Shown: positions 26,321 through 39,491, counted from the stretch's first letter. The stretch: 64,000 nt of DNA from Dichomitus squalens LYAD-421 SS1 (GCF_000275845.1 NW_006766883.1:262182-326181); one strand, 5' to 3'. A program made the numbers and translations. Notes: a model not told the origin generated them from the sequence alone.

Positions 26321-27417
26321 TCAGTCGTCCGCGTCCATGTAGTCTGTCTCCCTCGTTTTTCTTCTGCCGGATTCGTCGCCAAAGCCGCTCCGGTCTGCTG
26401 TACGGGACACCATCTGCGCGACCAGATCGTCCAGCATCTCCGATGGCAAGTCGAACTCCGACGTCCGCACAGCGACCGCATACGCAGCTACAAGAGAAGT
26501 CCCCGAAGCACATGAGTCGAGATACGAGTCAAGCGATAGGTGAAGCCTCTGACCGTCCTCGATCTTTTCCAGCGATTGTCCGGTCACCGCTTGTTTCTTA
26601 CGCAAGTCTCGGAAATATGGCGTCAGGCCTTCAAAGTCTATGTCCATTTCACAGTGAGCGTCCGGGGATGTTAGGGTGACTTTGACTTGCCTGCTTTACA
26701 ATCCCGTACAAAATGGCAAACGTCATTGGCCTTTTGCCGACCGCCGCGCCGTGATATCGAGGCAATGGCAAATCGCATGAGCTCGCCCGTGAGGTCAGAC
26801 AGACCGAGGAGGTAGTCCTCAAGTGATAGAGGGAAGTACTACTCGGACACCGTCTTCAGCATCTGTGAGATGGCACAGAGACAGATTGCTCGCTGACCGG
26901 GGTGCCGTCATCGTCGCACAAGGAGCGCTGCACTTCTTCATACGAGATCAACGCTCTATGCTCCAGGTAGTGCGCGAAGCTGAGAGCCTCAATGTACTCT
27001 TGTAGACCTGGCGAGACGTTTCTCTGGTAACGCGCGTATTTATCGCCGGACAATTCTGGGCGCATCCCCGCAAAAAGGGACTGAATTTCCTTCAGTTTGC
27101 CTCTGGCCCGCGAAGCAGCGCGACTGCCGAGAGTACGGTCGTCGGCCTCCCCGACATCCTCCGTCATGGTGCGATGAAGAAGAAAAATCACTTTCTTGGA
27201 GAGGTTGGTGACATCGCGGCTGGACTGTAGGATATAGTCAGGTCGACTGCGCAACGAACAGGAGGGCGTCCGAGATGCCGCTGATCGCATCCCGTATACG
27301 AGAACGGACCTTGATGAGCCGCTCTCTCCTATCGTTGTGGTCATCAAGTTCCTCCCTGAACTGGTCGAACACAGCGAGGATAGTGTCTCTGGAGTTGAGC
27401 GTCGGCGGTAAGGTCAT
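26321..27417 (-). CDS. Translin-associated factor X (TRAX)
   Basis: TRAX pairs with translin in the C3PO endoribonuclease, acting on passenger strands of small RNAs and on tRNA leader fragments. The protein starts MTLPPTLNSRDTILAVFDQF. Its first exon ends at ERLIK and joins through an 85-bp intron to SSRDVTNLSKKVIFLLHR, the family signature. Next come QRNVSPGLQEYIEALSFAHY and LEHRALISYEEVQRSL, then after a second intron YFPLSLEDYLLGLSDLTGEL with MRFAISSI. The last exon starts DFEGLTPYFRDLRKKQAVTG and includes QSLEKIE. It is TRAX rather than translin because of the SKKVIFLLHR and DYLLGLSDLTGEL motifs. The last intron uses a GC donor. Helical-bundle catalytic acidic residues (E, E, D of the TRAX type) plausibly lie in the EALSF and DLTGEL segments, but I cannot assign them individually. 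A translin gene is not in the window. Confidence 0.88.
26638..26690 (-). other. GC-AG intron in the TRAX gene
   Basis: The donor is CAG|GCAAGT and the acceptor ATAG|AC; 53 bp. Splicing joins DCKA to DFEGLTPYFRDL in frame. Reading through meets a stop after six codons. Confidence 0.75.
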
Positions 27418-27871
27418 CGTCGCTTGTTTGAAACGTGAAAGAGCTGGTGATCTTGGTCGTTACGACGTACGACTGCAAATCTAGCGAGAGTTGAGTTCCC
27501 ACCACTACGGGTGCGAAAGGCAAGGCGAGGACGGATGTGCGTGCTGATAGCGCAGTTCCCTGAGACAGCGCTGTTGATTCGGCAAGTGGTAATTATGACG
27601 GGAATTTGAGTGAGCGTGCACGGAGAGGATCAAGGCCGTCGATCACAGCCACCATACGGAATATCCAGCGCCTATGCGTGCGCCGGCAAGGCCACGGCAG
27701 GCATCGACGGATGCTCGTTGCCACATCTCTTGCATTATCCCTGGGCCTCTTCCCGCTCCTTTCTCCTCGCTGCATACCCGTCCTCCACCAGTCCTTTGTG
27801 TCTCCCTCGTCACGCTCTGCCGCAGCACACCTGCAGCTGGATATAGTCCTGCTGAACCTTGATAACGCGTC
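27418..27871. promoter_or_regulatory. Divergent promoter between TRAX and HIT genes
   Basis: 454 bp between two genes transcribed apart. No clear TATA box; short ORFs only. Confidence 0.45.
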
Positions 27872-28935
27872 ATGGCGTTCGCCCCGAAACCCGGTTGCCC
27901 AATGTGCAGCATCGTCTCCGCAGCTGCGTCCACCGTTCCTGGCACACCTGGATCTCCGTCCAACGCCGCACAGCAGCACGAGATACTCTGGCGAGACGAC
28001 AACTTCACCGTCTATCGGGAGACTCAGTACCCAGTCTCGAGCAAGGGTCACATTATCATAGTGTTCAAGTACGTCCTGCGTACGAACCCCCGCCCCCGCG
28101 CAACGTCGCTCACCCCGCTTCACACAGCCTTCATGTCCCGTCAATATATACCTTGGTAAGCCGCACCGTACTTGACGGGGCACGCCGCCCGTCGATCCCC
28201 TTCGCCGTCAGATTCCTGACAGCGCGTGCCCGCAGTCCTCGAGCGACCTCCCCATCCTCGTCTCCCTACGAGACACAGCCCACCGTCTCCTCTCGTCCTT
28301 CCAAAACCCGCCCTCGCCCCTATCATCCCCCGTGGCCTCGATGCAGCCCCAGCAGCCCCTGACCTCCGTCTCGCGCCTCCGCAGCACGCGCGAGGTCTTC
28401 CGCATCGGGTTCATCACGCCCCCCTTCAGAGACAACAAGATCCCCGTGACGGATCACCTCCACGCGCACGGGTATGTCCTCCCCGCAGACCTCCTGGGCT
28501 GGTGGCGCGCCGTCGGCTACAGCGCCATGGCCTGGTACGACATCGACGACCTGATCGCGGAGATTCGGTGAGTGCAGCTATTTTGAAAACCGGCCCCTGT
28601 CATGTTCACAGCGCTCTGCCCTGCCGCTGCGCGCACACCCGCCTCCGCGCCTCGCCCGGACTGTTCCTTTCCTGTTGTGCAGCGAAGAGACCTCGAACAA
28701 CCGGGTTCGGTCTGGCGTGAATCCGCGGCCGATCGACTTCGTTCCGGCTGCCGGAGCGCGGAGAGGCACCGCAGATGGGATCGAGACGACGGACGCTGCT
28801 CTAGGCGTCATCGACCCAGAGCTTGGTGTGGGCAACCCGGCGAGCCCTTTGTTGCTCCCACCCACACCGAACACCATCCGGGCTGGACCCTCGTCGTCTT
28901 CACCCGACGCTTCTATACCCCATCTGCAGGTCTGA
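27872..28935 (+). CDS. HIT-domain protein
   Basis: The protein begins MAFAPKPGCPMCSIVSAAAS. The first exon ends EILWRDDNFTVYRE, YPVSSKGHIIIVF, and a 58-bp intron joins it to NLHVPSIYTL, the substrate-facing strand typical of HIT (histidine triad) proteins. The third exon carries LPILVSLRDTAHRLLSSF and then FITPPFRDNKIPVTDHLHAH with GYVLP, where HLHAHGY fits the H-x-H-x-H triad. After YSAMAWYDIDDLIAEIR a final exon adds a disordered tail of about 85 residues. HIT proteins hydrolyse or transfer nucleotides. Which subfamily (Hint, Fhit or aprataxin-like) cannot be settled by eye. The acceptor of intron 2 could be either of two nearby AGs. The gene is convergent with BLM10 paralogue B (239 bp gap). 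Confidence 0.78.
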
Positions 28936-29173
28936 CGTGACATTTTCGTTGATATACTGCTGCTAGTTGTATCCTCTTCGTAATAACGAAAGGCTTCGCA
29001 GCCTCACATTTGGTTCTGCTTGCCGGTATGTATGGGACAGGTTCCTGGATAGGGTTGCGAGCTCAAGAACATGTACATGGCAGTCATAGCTAAACGACGA
29101 TAGGCTACATGAGGTGCTATTATAATGCAAGCATTGTCCGGACAGATATTATCTATGCAATTGCTTCTCTACA

Positions 29174-32100
29174 TTAGGCATCTGGTATCAGGGATGACCC
29201 GTTAGCGACTCCGAGCGCGTACCATGATGAAAGACATACAGTACGACGAGCCAGACAAGAGGGTTGAGAGTGCGGCTAATTGCTCTTCGGTGAACTTCTT
29301 CGAATCTTCGTGCCAGGTGTCTTGGTGCGTCTTCCGGAACGTACTAGCGCATTTTCGCACCGTCGTAGAGATGGGTATCTGGCGCACGATTCATGTCAGC
29401 GACGTCATGGCACTTCAGACGATCATGATATACCGGGTCGTAAGTATGCTCCGCAAGGATATTCGTCAACAGCTCGGGCATCCAGCGCTCGATAGTGTAC
29501 GGGTAGCTTTCGATGAGGGCGCAGACACCGAGGATAGCGGCGTGCAGCTGACGCATGGCGGTATGGTATGCCGGAGATTTCTTGTCCTCGGGAAGCTTGC
29601 TGATCTTGATGAGACGGACGAAGCGGTCCTTGAGGGCGAGGACACTCCTGCGAGGGGACAAGCGCAGAATGCCTGAGAGTGTGCTGTGTGTGGTCGGGCG
29701 GTTAGACTTGGTATGAAGGGTACGCGGCTCGAGACTTACGTTGCGGCCATCTCGCGCACCTCGACGATCTCGTCATCGAGACATCTGCAGATGACCTCCA
29801 TCATCTGGACCAGTCTCGCGTCGCTGATCAGGAAGGACTGGCGGAAGTAGAACACTGAATGAAGTGTACGGTGATCAGCCATCGGTCAGGGACGAGAACG
29901 GAAAGGCGGCACCTTGCACAAGCGGAATGATCTTCAGGCGGACTTTCCAGGACTGGCGGGAAGAAGCGATCAAGATGTGGCGCATCGGTGAGGAAGCTGG
30001 GCGACTTACGGGGAAGGTCTGGATGGCGGAGAAGAACTCGTCCAAGAGAGGGTTGATGTGTTGGCGAGGGACGATGACGCCACACATGCGCACCATGAGG
30101 AGCTTGGCGCGGTAGGCGAGCTCGTCGTTGTCGTTGACCTCGGTGAAGCGGACGAGCTCGGGCTGTCGGGAGGCGATGAGCGACTGTGCTCGACGAGCGG
30201 GCAGAGCGGCTTACCATGAGCGGCAGGATGTAGTCGAACGCCGAGGTGGCGTTGACGTCATGGACCATCTGGAAAAGCCACTTGCAGACGAGGATGCCGA
30301 CGCTGGACATTGACCGGGTTAGCACCGAAGGACAAGCAGAGAAGAACGCCACCCACCGATCATACGTCGATTGAAACGCCCGCACGCCAGGCAGTCTCTC
30401 CGCGCGCCAGATCGGGAACCGCTTCACAAGGTCCGCCACTCGTCCCTCATGGAACGTCCCTCGGATGCCCAGCAGATCCGCACTAGCAGGCAGCGTCCGG
30501 CACTCGCGCACAAACGTCTCCGCAGTCAACAGAGAAATGTTCGGCCGCCACTGTTCCCCAATCAGCCATCAGCCGTGGGCCGAGCATTCACGGAACCGCT
30601 CACCATGATCTTCTCCGTGAAGGCCAGGATCTCGCTCAAGTACGCCAGAACCTCTTCGTGATCGCACTTGAGCTCGGCCCAGCACCGGTCCAGAGCGTCT
30701 TCGACCCAGGGCGTGAACTTGATCCCCAGCTGTTCGTAGAACGCCCGGAAGAAGCACAGGACCTGCACAATCTCAAACGTAGACTCGCCCTTGAAGTCCA
30801 CGGACTGGAACGATTCCATGATCTTGTCTGCAAGAGGCTGCATCCGACGCGGGTCCTTGTTGTAGAACACATGCTGCACGCGAGCCGTCAGCGTCAGCCA
30901 ACGCCATCCGCGTGAAGGACATGGATCAAACCTCGAAGAACGACGACCAAACGGACAACGTCTCGTTGCTCTTCTGGTTGAAGACGTTCTTCACGTGGGG
31001 CACGAACCACTCCCAGAACTTCACTTGCGAATCAGTCGGCCAGTGCTTCGAACCTGCAACCACTCAGCCTCTCCACCGCAGAACGACCCAGGGATGTGGC
31101 GTACCGATAAGGATACCCGCGATGAACTCAGCAGCGGCACGCTGTTTGTTCTTGTCCTTGTTCGCGAGCAACTCCTCGAGCGTGGGTCGTAGCGCCTCGA
31201 AAGGTTCATCGCCAAGCAATTGGACTGTTCGACGCGTCAGGCAATATTTGGTTGAGGGAGACAGAAGGCGCTAACATATGGACTTGACGACGCATAAGTT
31301 GTCCTGCATGACCACGTCCGTGTTGTTTTCCGCAGAGTAGTGTGTCGACAGGTTCTTCCAGAACGTCGGATCCGTGGAGATAGTCCTGATTGTCGAAACA
31401 ACTTCTTGGTTGCTTAAATCCCACGCTGGGAAAGGAGATATCGTCGAGTCTGGAGCCAAGAAACGGTCCAGTGTCTTGCCGAAGACAAGCCACCCCGAAT
31501 CAAGCTTGTCTCGGAGCAGTCTGGTGAACGAGTTCAGTACGACGGTAATATGAGATATAACACCACTTACGGTTCTTGACGAGCTCGCTCCAGATCTAAC
31601 GGGGTCTTGTACTCTTCCAGTAGACTATCGAAAAGTTCTCGGGTGGGTTCTTGTACTGGTACCTTTCTCCTCAATGGATTATGGTTCCGCTCCAAGGCAA
31701 GATCCACAGCTCCACCGGCAAGAGTGCGAAGCTTGACATAACGAGATATCTTCATGATACCCCGCTGCGCGTACTAAACCCTCAACCTCAGTCAATGTAA
31801 AATGTGATGGTAACGCATTCGGACGTACGTATCGCTATAGAAAGCGTGTGAGCAGAAGTGTCAGTCCGAGACGGTATGCAGTACGCACCATACTGGCGTT
31901 CGAGTCGTGACTCTTGCCAAACAGCAACTTGACATGAGAAGGCTTAAGCGGCACGTCCCTTCGTATCAAAGAGCGCAGGCAGCGGACAGCGACTATAGCG
32001 TATCTCCAGTGAGTACGTTCATCGTTCGCGATTGTCAGGACGGCATCCGTCTGCGACACAGTCAATACCGGATCAGTCGATATGACGTACTGATCGCTCA

Positions 32101-35100
32101 CAGTCTGAGAGATAGCTTTGTCCGTTATGGCGATCCGCTCTATGCGCTGCGTTCTACACCTGGCCAGCAGCTCATCCTTGGAGGAACCAGCTTGTCCCAC
32201 CAACGATCGCAAGTCACGAAGCGCATCTGCTAAGTCTTGGTTCTCTACTTGGTAAACCACATGGTTTGGCTCTCCGAAATTGCTGAGACCTAAGATGAGT
32301 GGCATTGAGCGTATGTCCAGGTCACGTGCGGGCCTCCAACTCACATGTCTCCGCCAGGGACGCGACGCAGTCTTGAATCGAAGACTAGAGCGAAAAACGT
32401 CAATTCAGGGAAGCAGATTACTTCAGCTGCGCCCTACTTTCTCATTATGCTGGCAAGCGAATAGCTTCTGAATGAATTCTGTGGCCAGCGTGGGCTCTAG
32501 TATATTGTGAGCGGTTGGTACTTAGTGTGACAGTACCTATGTTTCCTCACCGCCGATAGCGTACTTCGCTATGAACACGGTGTATGTTAGTAAATCGTGC
32601 TATACATATAGTGGCAGACATACCCAGAGTCGACATATTCAATGTCCACAGAGCACCCTTCATGCGGTCATCCTCGGTCCCTGGCTCTAGCGCCTTGTAC
32701 AAGGCCGGAAGACAGCGTCGCCTGACTCCGTCAAAACTCTGGGAATCGATGTCAATCAAGGGCGAGAAGTATATTTGGCGTCTGACAGCTCACGTTGCAA
32801 AGACTCTCGAGGAGAGACTGACTCGACCTGTAGGACGATGTCAATGAGATAGTAGGGTAGCGCACACGTCCTGATCACGTACTCTCGTACTAGAGAGGCG
32901 TCAACATGGAGTTTCGAATTATTGACTTTATGAACTGACCGGTTATGAAGCTCCACATCGACCATTGTGTGACGTCGTCGATCAGGCTATCCTCCAAAGG
33001 GCCTCGCCGTCGCTCGATAGAATTCCATCGAAGACGCGCCGCATTGTAAAGCCTATCAATTAGATGTTCTTAAGCACGTGTCCGCCGCATTTACGCAGTA
33101 CGATAGTATACCTTGCTCGTCGGACATAGAGTGCTCTGGGCCACTCCTTCTGACCCGCGTAGTGACGTGCGATATTGAGTTCATTCTGGTACCGATCAGC
33201 CTGCAGGTAATAGCTGCGCGGTGTCATTTTCGAGAGTAAAACAGGGTATTGAAGCAGCCACATACCTGTCTCTACTGTCGCCATATTCCAAAAGATACGT
33301 CCGAATAGAGCGGATCTACAAGCATATCGGTAAGGGTTACTCAAGAAGGCATCAGGCAACTCACTAGCCCATGTACCGCGTCCACCGTGTTCTCTTCGCC
33401 TTGTTGCTGCAGAGAGACCGAGGCTTTGTGCAGGAACTCCCCAAACTTGCGGCGCAAACCGGTGATGTACTGGTGTCGAGGATCGCTTGGATCGGGAAGA
33501 GCGAAGCCCGAGTTGAGCGGTTCTATGCAAGCGATCATTTCAGGAATCTCGAGTCTACAGCAGAGATCAACTTGAGCATGCGATGAATGGACTCGAGTAC
33601 GATACTGACAGGATGTCACTCGTTTCCATGGCCGACCATTGCTCTTCGGGAGGTATGACCTCTCTCGCGAGAGTCGGAATACCAGAAAACGCGTTGCGAA
33701 CGAAGCTCAGGTGCCTGACATGGAGATGAGCAATGTCTTAAGGCCAACTGGAGGCTTGGACATACCTGCAGAAGTCGTTCCGCCAGATCTCATCGCGAAC
33801 AATGCCTGTTGACTGTGAGTTAAGTTCGTGCAATGCCTAGGAGACCTGACTTACCTGGTTCGAGAAGACTATTCAGAGAGCCGAGGATGGGCTCGACAAA
33901 CTCGCGGAAGATTTGTAAAACGAACTCAATCTCTTCCTTCGAGGGGACATGCCACGTGAGCTGCGCATTGTCGTCAACGTACGGTCAAAATAGGAGGACC
34001 GGTCGTGGATACCTTCACATCTTCCGGTTTATACAACTTCCCCCAGTACTTATGGTGATTTGACTTGAAGTCTACTCAAGCACCATTAGCAGATGTTTAG
34101 AAACACGATACGGGGGCTCCAGTGCCGACCTTGCGAATGCCATTCGTCAGGGTTGACGAATTTGTTCTCGAGAGGATAGGTATGGCTCAGCGTCAGCAAG
34201 GTGCTCGAGATCAACTTCCCACTCGACGAATAGCCACGCTTGGAGAACGTTTTCTCATGCAAGATCTTGAACAGCGAGATGAGCCGGTCACGGTACTTCA
34301 ATGTCTTCGATGGGGTCAGCAAGAACGCATCCGGGGAGCCATGACTCTTACCACGCGGCCATCACTGTGTAGTTGCAGATCATCAATGTCCGTTCGGGTG
34401 TGCCCAACATGGACGAAGAACCTACTTGTACATGGCACCCCTGAGAATCGCAAGGTCTGCAGAACATTCAGCCGACATCTTGAGGGGTATAGTATTTCAA
34501 GCTTACTCCAATGCAACGTAGCGTCTGAGGGCAGTGGCGTGGAACCCCCTGACGTTATTCTCAGCGAACTAGCGCCGTGGTCGAGTTCCGTCCGGATTCT
34601 CTGGTCGCAGATGGGCAGGAAGCGGTCTAACGTCTTCTGAGGATTGGCGTTGGCCACACACTCGACGAGCTGGTGGATCGCCCGTACGGCATTCGATCGG
34701 ACGTTTTGCGTCGCGTAGTCGTACACTAGGCTGAGTACCATGTCGTACAACGGCTCCGATAGGTGCACACATATCTGGCTGAAGGCGCCAGAAACGGCAT
34801 CCACGAGTTGCACTACGAAGAGTCAAATAAGCACTGAGATGGAACTCTGGACGCAACTAAGCTAACCTTCGGTGGCGCCACCAGCGGCTCCGTTGGGACC
34901 CTCCTCGGGGAGATTCTCAAATAGTAGAATCACGCGACGGAGGAACGCCGCGACCCAATCTGCCACGGTACCCGAGCTGTCCCTCAAGATTGCATCTTCC
35001 TCTTCCTGTGTTAGGTTGTCGTCCGACCAAGCTTCTACACCATCCGGGAAGCGCTCAAACTCAATTGCGGGTGCGTCGCTTGGGGGAGTTGGGATCGGCT

Positions 35101-37624
35101 CTGTTCCGTCTCCAATGGGCTGCTCAGTCTTAGCAAACAATTCACCGAACTTGATGTACTGCGCGACCTCGGAGACAAAGGAAGTAGTACAGAACTACAG
35201 CATTGCCATGAACTCGCTAGGTCAACGTAGATAGCCAAGCTAAGACGTACCGTCTTGGGAGGATCATTCTACAATGAGTTGCATCAGACGGGAAGTTCAG
35301 GGAGGCTATGGAAAGACTCACCAGATCGATACCAGGGAGCAAAAGCTCCAAGATCGGTAGGAGATGCTTCGCGCCGGGATAGTACACGTCACGGCAGACC
35401 ATCGCAGGGGCAACTGCGCCAAGAGCCTTGATGACTGCGGTAGTGCGGTGCGTCTATCAAGAGTCAACACTAACCCTTCCAGCATAGACATGGATCACTC
35501 ACCTCGACTAGAGCTTCGAGAGCGGGCTCCGCACGCTCGAGAATTGGATGCAATATGAGATCTGGCTCCATAACGCTCATCGATTTCAAGCAGCTCTGGA
35601 TGTTGGACACAGTGGTATTGTCCTGGGAGAACATTGCCAGCAAAGTCACCGTCCGGAGGCACTTGACGAGTTCGCGACGAATCTCTCGCGTGAGGCGGCG
35701 GTGCTAGACAAGCATAGTAAGACAAACTGCGCAGCATTGTGAAAACACGGCTTACCGTCGGCGTCTTGCAATCAGGCCGCTGCTCCTCGTACCACCCTGA
35801 AGCGCGTTAATGTCTAAATAGCTTTTGTGGCGATGCTTCAAGAGAGTATCTTACGTTTATTGAAATCGTAGACAATGTACTTGATGAACGCGCTCAGCTA
35901 GCGATGAATGGTTCAGTACGTCGGGTTTGATATATGAGCGAAGAAGCGCACATCGGACGTCCAGCTTCCGGAATTCGTCGGGTGAAAGAAACTTTCGGTC
36001 GATGCAATGAGTCTAGCAAGCGCATCCAGCGCTTTGCAGCCAGCAAGGTATGTCTTGGCCTTCAAGTGGCCACCCTTACCCAGCGGCGCGGAAAGATAGT
36101 CAGCGAGACCACCGTTCTGCTGCGGCAAAGGAGTGCTAGCGCCAGACGCCAGTGGCGTGAAGAACGGCGTTGGTGCGCTCGAGGACGGACTTGGTAAGCC
36201 GTCGGGAGCCATGGAATATACGATGATGCGCGCCAAGGACGCTACGTACTTGCTTAGACTCAGTTCCCGGATGCAGGCGAAATGCACTCACGAATACGCC
36301 AGCTTGGCTTTGGCAAACGGTTGACTTCAAACGACGCCTGCCCGTCCGCATTTGGGCCTGTCGTCAAAGAGCCTTGGTCGGCGAGTGGAATTTCTGAAGA
36401 TGAGTTGATCAACTTCCTTCATGCAAACCTCTGATTGACAATTCGACGCACCCATCGATGACATACACTTGGCCATAATGAATCCCCATTCCGCCTCAGA
36501 GAAGATCCCGACTTCATCGAACAACCCAGACCACTTCCATTTAGCCTCAAGGTCCTCCTTGGACCAGTTCGGACGGCCCTCTCCCTCGGAGCGGGCGTCG
36601 TCTGGAATATCCTGGTTTCTTTGAGGGTCACTCACGCTGGGGTCGACGTGTATTTCCGCGAGTCGGGCGAGGAACTGCAACATGCGGTCGTCGAACATGT
36701 ATGAATTGACCGACTCCCAAATTCGAAAGAGCATAGGGAGGTAGGATTGTGGGTGAGAGTGTGGGAGGAAGGTCAGCAGGTAGTACTGCGATGCTAGGAG
36801 ACTCTGCGCAGAAGGGGTTATCAAATATGCGATACGTCCGTATGTTGAACAGACTCACATTCAAGCTGATGCAATTCATGGGGGGAAGGAAGGTGGACAG
36901 CATTTCGTTAATGGCGGCAGGATGAAAAAATCGGCGAACAGTCTCTGCAACATAGCCCATGTACCAGGAGGTCTGGCTGTAATCGGCAAGATAGGGATGA
37001 GTGACGATGACACATATCTGTAATACCCACCACTACTCGCCTGATTTCATACTGACGCCTGGTGAGGAACAGGTCCTTGCTGAGGATCCTGTATACTGGC
37101 TGCCATGGAAGTCTTAAATCATCTATGGAGAGCTTCTTCTTCGACCGGGACAACACTTGCAATGCGTCCGAGCTGGCGGCGACTATATGATTAGGCATTC
37201 CAGGGGTTGTGCACACGTGGTAATATATCTTTATCAGCGCAACGCGCTTTTCCTTCGGAATGGGGTACTTGAGCATGCACCAGCTTCATGATACACACCG
37301 CAGACGGTGAGTAACTGATGACGCGGGTCCAGCGGCGGAAGGCGCTCACTATGTTAACATACTATCCCACTGGAGCAAGCCTGGATCGTAATCCTTCGCT
37401 TCCACACACTGCGCGAGCCGCAGAAGGATGAAGTCAAGCATTGCTTGCATCTTGGAATTAGGCTCGATAGAATAGGGGATTGACTTGGCGTAGTTCCTGA
37501 GCTTGACCATGGACCGGTCATCCGTCGCGTGCATGATGTCGTCAGGGACTGAGGGCGGGATATTTCCCGAGGTTGGTGGCCCAGTGTCCCTGAGAGTGAG
37601 GGTAGAGATGTCCGGTATGTTCAT
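29174..37624 (-). CDS. BLM10: Proteasome activator BLM10/PA200, paralogue B
   Basis: This is a second complete member of the BLM10/PA200 family, also split into many exons. It aligns with paralogue A along its length: MNIPDISTLTL at the start; SIPYSIEPNSKMQAMLDFIL; YYHVCTTPGMPNHIVAASSD; LRLPWQPVYRILSKDLFLT; IFSEAEWGFIMAKCMSSMG; ESFFHPTNSGSWTSD; LLFENLPEEGPNGA; RSNAVRAIHQLVECVANANP. The C-terminal exons give IPISTTVRKCASTFRKTHQD, TWHEDSKKFTEEQLAALSTL and SGSSYYA. The terminal YYA again needs removal of an intron (29239-29182) inside the penultimate Tyr codon. The two copies differ at roughly half of the positions compared by eye, so the duplication is old. A TATAAA motif (37709-37714, minus strand) lies about 85 bp before the start. 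Which copy carries the ancestral role cannot be told. Confidence 0.88.
29182..29239 (-). other. Intron splitting the HbYX C-terminus of BLM10 paralogue B
   Basis: The donor GTATGTC follows TAC T, and the acceptor ACCAG precedes ATGCCTAA, giving TAC-TAT-GCC-TAA (Tyr-Tyr-Ala-stop). Position and phase are identical to the intron at 4228-4286, while the intron sequences differ. Confidence 0.85.
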
Positions 37625-37999
37625 GGCGTGTATGAGAACAAATGAAGCAGGCTAGAAAATATCTAGGATAGGGATTTCGATCAGGACCGAGCCGGTACCG
37701 AGGTGAGCTTTATACGATGGGACGCGCGGTGGCGCGCGGCTCGTTGTGGCGCGCGAAACAGGCCATTGCGATGGTCCAACAATTGACACCGTCCGTCCAT
37801 ATGTCAGCCTGTACTCCTTGCTCGCCTGTGCATCGTGTCTGTTTCATGGGTATTGACAAGACTGACCGAAAGCACCGACTTGATAACAGTATCTTTGTGG
37901 GCATTTCTAACAAGTGACTGGCTAATCTTTTACTAGTATACATATACATCGTGTGATCTCATCAGGGGGCTATGTTACCCCGCAGTGCGCACTCAATAG
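37625..37999. promoter_or_regulatory. Upstream region of BLM10-B
   Basis: 375 bp between the BLM10-B start and the RXT2-like stop, both on the minus strand. It holds the TATAAA match at 37709-37714; no gene seen. Confidence 0.5.
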
Positions 38000-39107
38000 T
38001 CAAGACACTCCGGCGCCGGCGGAAGAAGCGACTTCCTGCAGTTCTTGTATCGCCTTCTTTCGTACCAGTTCCCAGACGCCATCCCGCTGCGTCCTCGCGT
38101 CGCCCAAACCTTCGCGAATTTCTTCTAGACGTTCTACGTATTCCCGGCCATCGTCTTGCAGCTCCCGCAGATTTGATAATGACTTCTCCAAAGTTTCGAG
38201 CTGCATCTCCGCGCGAGAGAATTGCGTGTTGTCGAATATGGATTCCTGGTTAGGAGACAGGAACAGCTTGTGCACGACGGGCGTTAGGTCCGGTGCCCTG
38301 GCAAGCCGATTGTCCGCATCGTTGCCCTCGGCTTCCTCATCCTCGCGCTTTGGGACTAATGAAGTACTCACCCCGACCTCGTCGGGGTTTTCACTCATGA
38401 CTTGCCACAATCGTCCCAGCGCCCTCCGCAGTGTCGTCTCGCCCTCGATGAGCGTGTTGGTAGAGTCTTCTAGTTCATTGAATACAGAAGAGCGAAACGA
38501 ATGTGTTGTCGCCTTGTCTAGGACGAAGGAGGTATATGAGAGGTGTTGGGTATTCGGGTGAGGATAGGGTGCCATGAGAGGCGGGGAGGGGGAGCGCAGA
38601 TGCGGTAGCGTTAAAGGCGCGTCTTGCTCTTCGTCCGTGGGCAGAAGTTGTCGTATGCGCTTCCTGGCGCGGTCCTCCGACTACGTCGGCGGTCAGTGGA
38701 ATGCTATGAACTCCACGAGCGTAGCACGCACCTCCCAGTCTTCCATCCAAGGCCCCCATGCCGTCATCTTGCCCTTGCGCACCCATTTCGCCTCGTTGTA
38801 AGATTTGATACCCCAGTTTCCCCTGAAGGCAGGTCGTGGAAGGTCTTCATCGTTGGCCTCAAAGCCATACGAAGGGTAGTACCAAGCGTCAGTGTCGTTG
38901 GACGGGAGGCTCATCAGGCTGCGGCAGTACTAGTGAGACGGGTCGAAGCCGCGGCTGTGACGCGCGGACACACCTGGGGTCCTCGTACTTGCCCTCGTCG
39001 AGATGAGTAAACGATCTCTTTACGCCGCTGGTTGGGGTGACCATGTGTTGGCCGCTGGTGGAAGGCCGGGAGTTGGGCGCGTCATGTACAAAGGCGTCGG
39101 AAGCCAT
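38000..39107 (-). CDS. RXT2-like protein, possible Rpd3L histone deacetylase complex subunit
   Basis: Three exons. Exon 1 starts MASDAFVHDAPNSRPSTSGQ and ends SFTHLDEGKYEDP. Exon 2 carries NDTDAWYYPSYGFEANDEDL, FRGNWGIKSYNEAKWVRKGK and MTAWGPWMEDWE. Exon 3 runs SEDRARKRIRQLLPTDEEQD, then HLSYTSFVLDKATTHSFRSS, VFNELEDSTNTLIEGETTLR and RALGRLWQVM. It ends with coiled-coil-like sequence (LETLEKSLSNLRELQDDGRE). The N-terminal pattern (a basic WV-x-KGKM element, then a helical region) resembles the RXT2 N-terminal domain of the Rpd3L co-repressor, but the match is from memory and not strong. If correct, it would work with the RPD3 deacetylase encoded 9 kb away. The phase-2 intron at about 38923 and the intron at about 38732 have clean GT-AG ends. 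It is divergent from the large disordered gene. Confidence 0.6.
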
Positions 39108-39491
39108 GCGCGCAGTCCTAGGCGCAGGCGCGTGATAGAGACACTTTGTCAAAGACCAATGGGCCCAGTGGCTAAGGGGCAGGGCGTTGAATGGCGAGCG
39201 CAGGGTGGAATGGGGGAGCAAGAGGCTGAAGGACATTGGGCGAGAGAGGCGTTCGGCAGATGCCGCACCACTGTGATTGGAGGATGGGAGTTTTGGCCTC
39301 TAGCGGGGCTCTAGCCAACCGTGGCTACCGCCAGTCTGAGTCTCTCCGCGCTGCGACTTCATCCTGCGGTCGTCGTTCCTCGACGTGCTCTGTATATTCT
39401 CCACGGCAGGCCCTGTTTTACTTGCCCTGCTAGCATCCTGTGATATTCCCGCTGCACGTACCCCTCTGTACCTGCGTCTCTCGACGCGTCT
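39108..39491. promoter_or_regulatory. Divergent promoter between RXT2-like and large disordered-protein genes
   Basis: 384 bp; no TATA box or supported ORF seen. Confidence 0.45.

Noticed and set aside
27593..28183. 196-codon minus-strand ORF
   Set aside because: Antisense to the HIT-domain gene and the TRAX/HIT promoter; composition Arg-rich, no domain.
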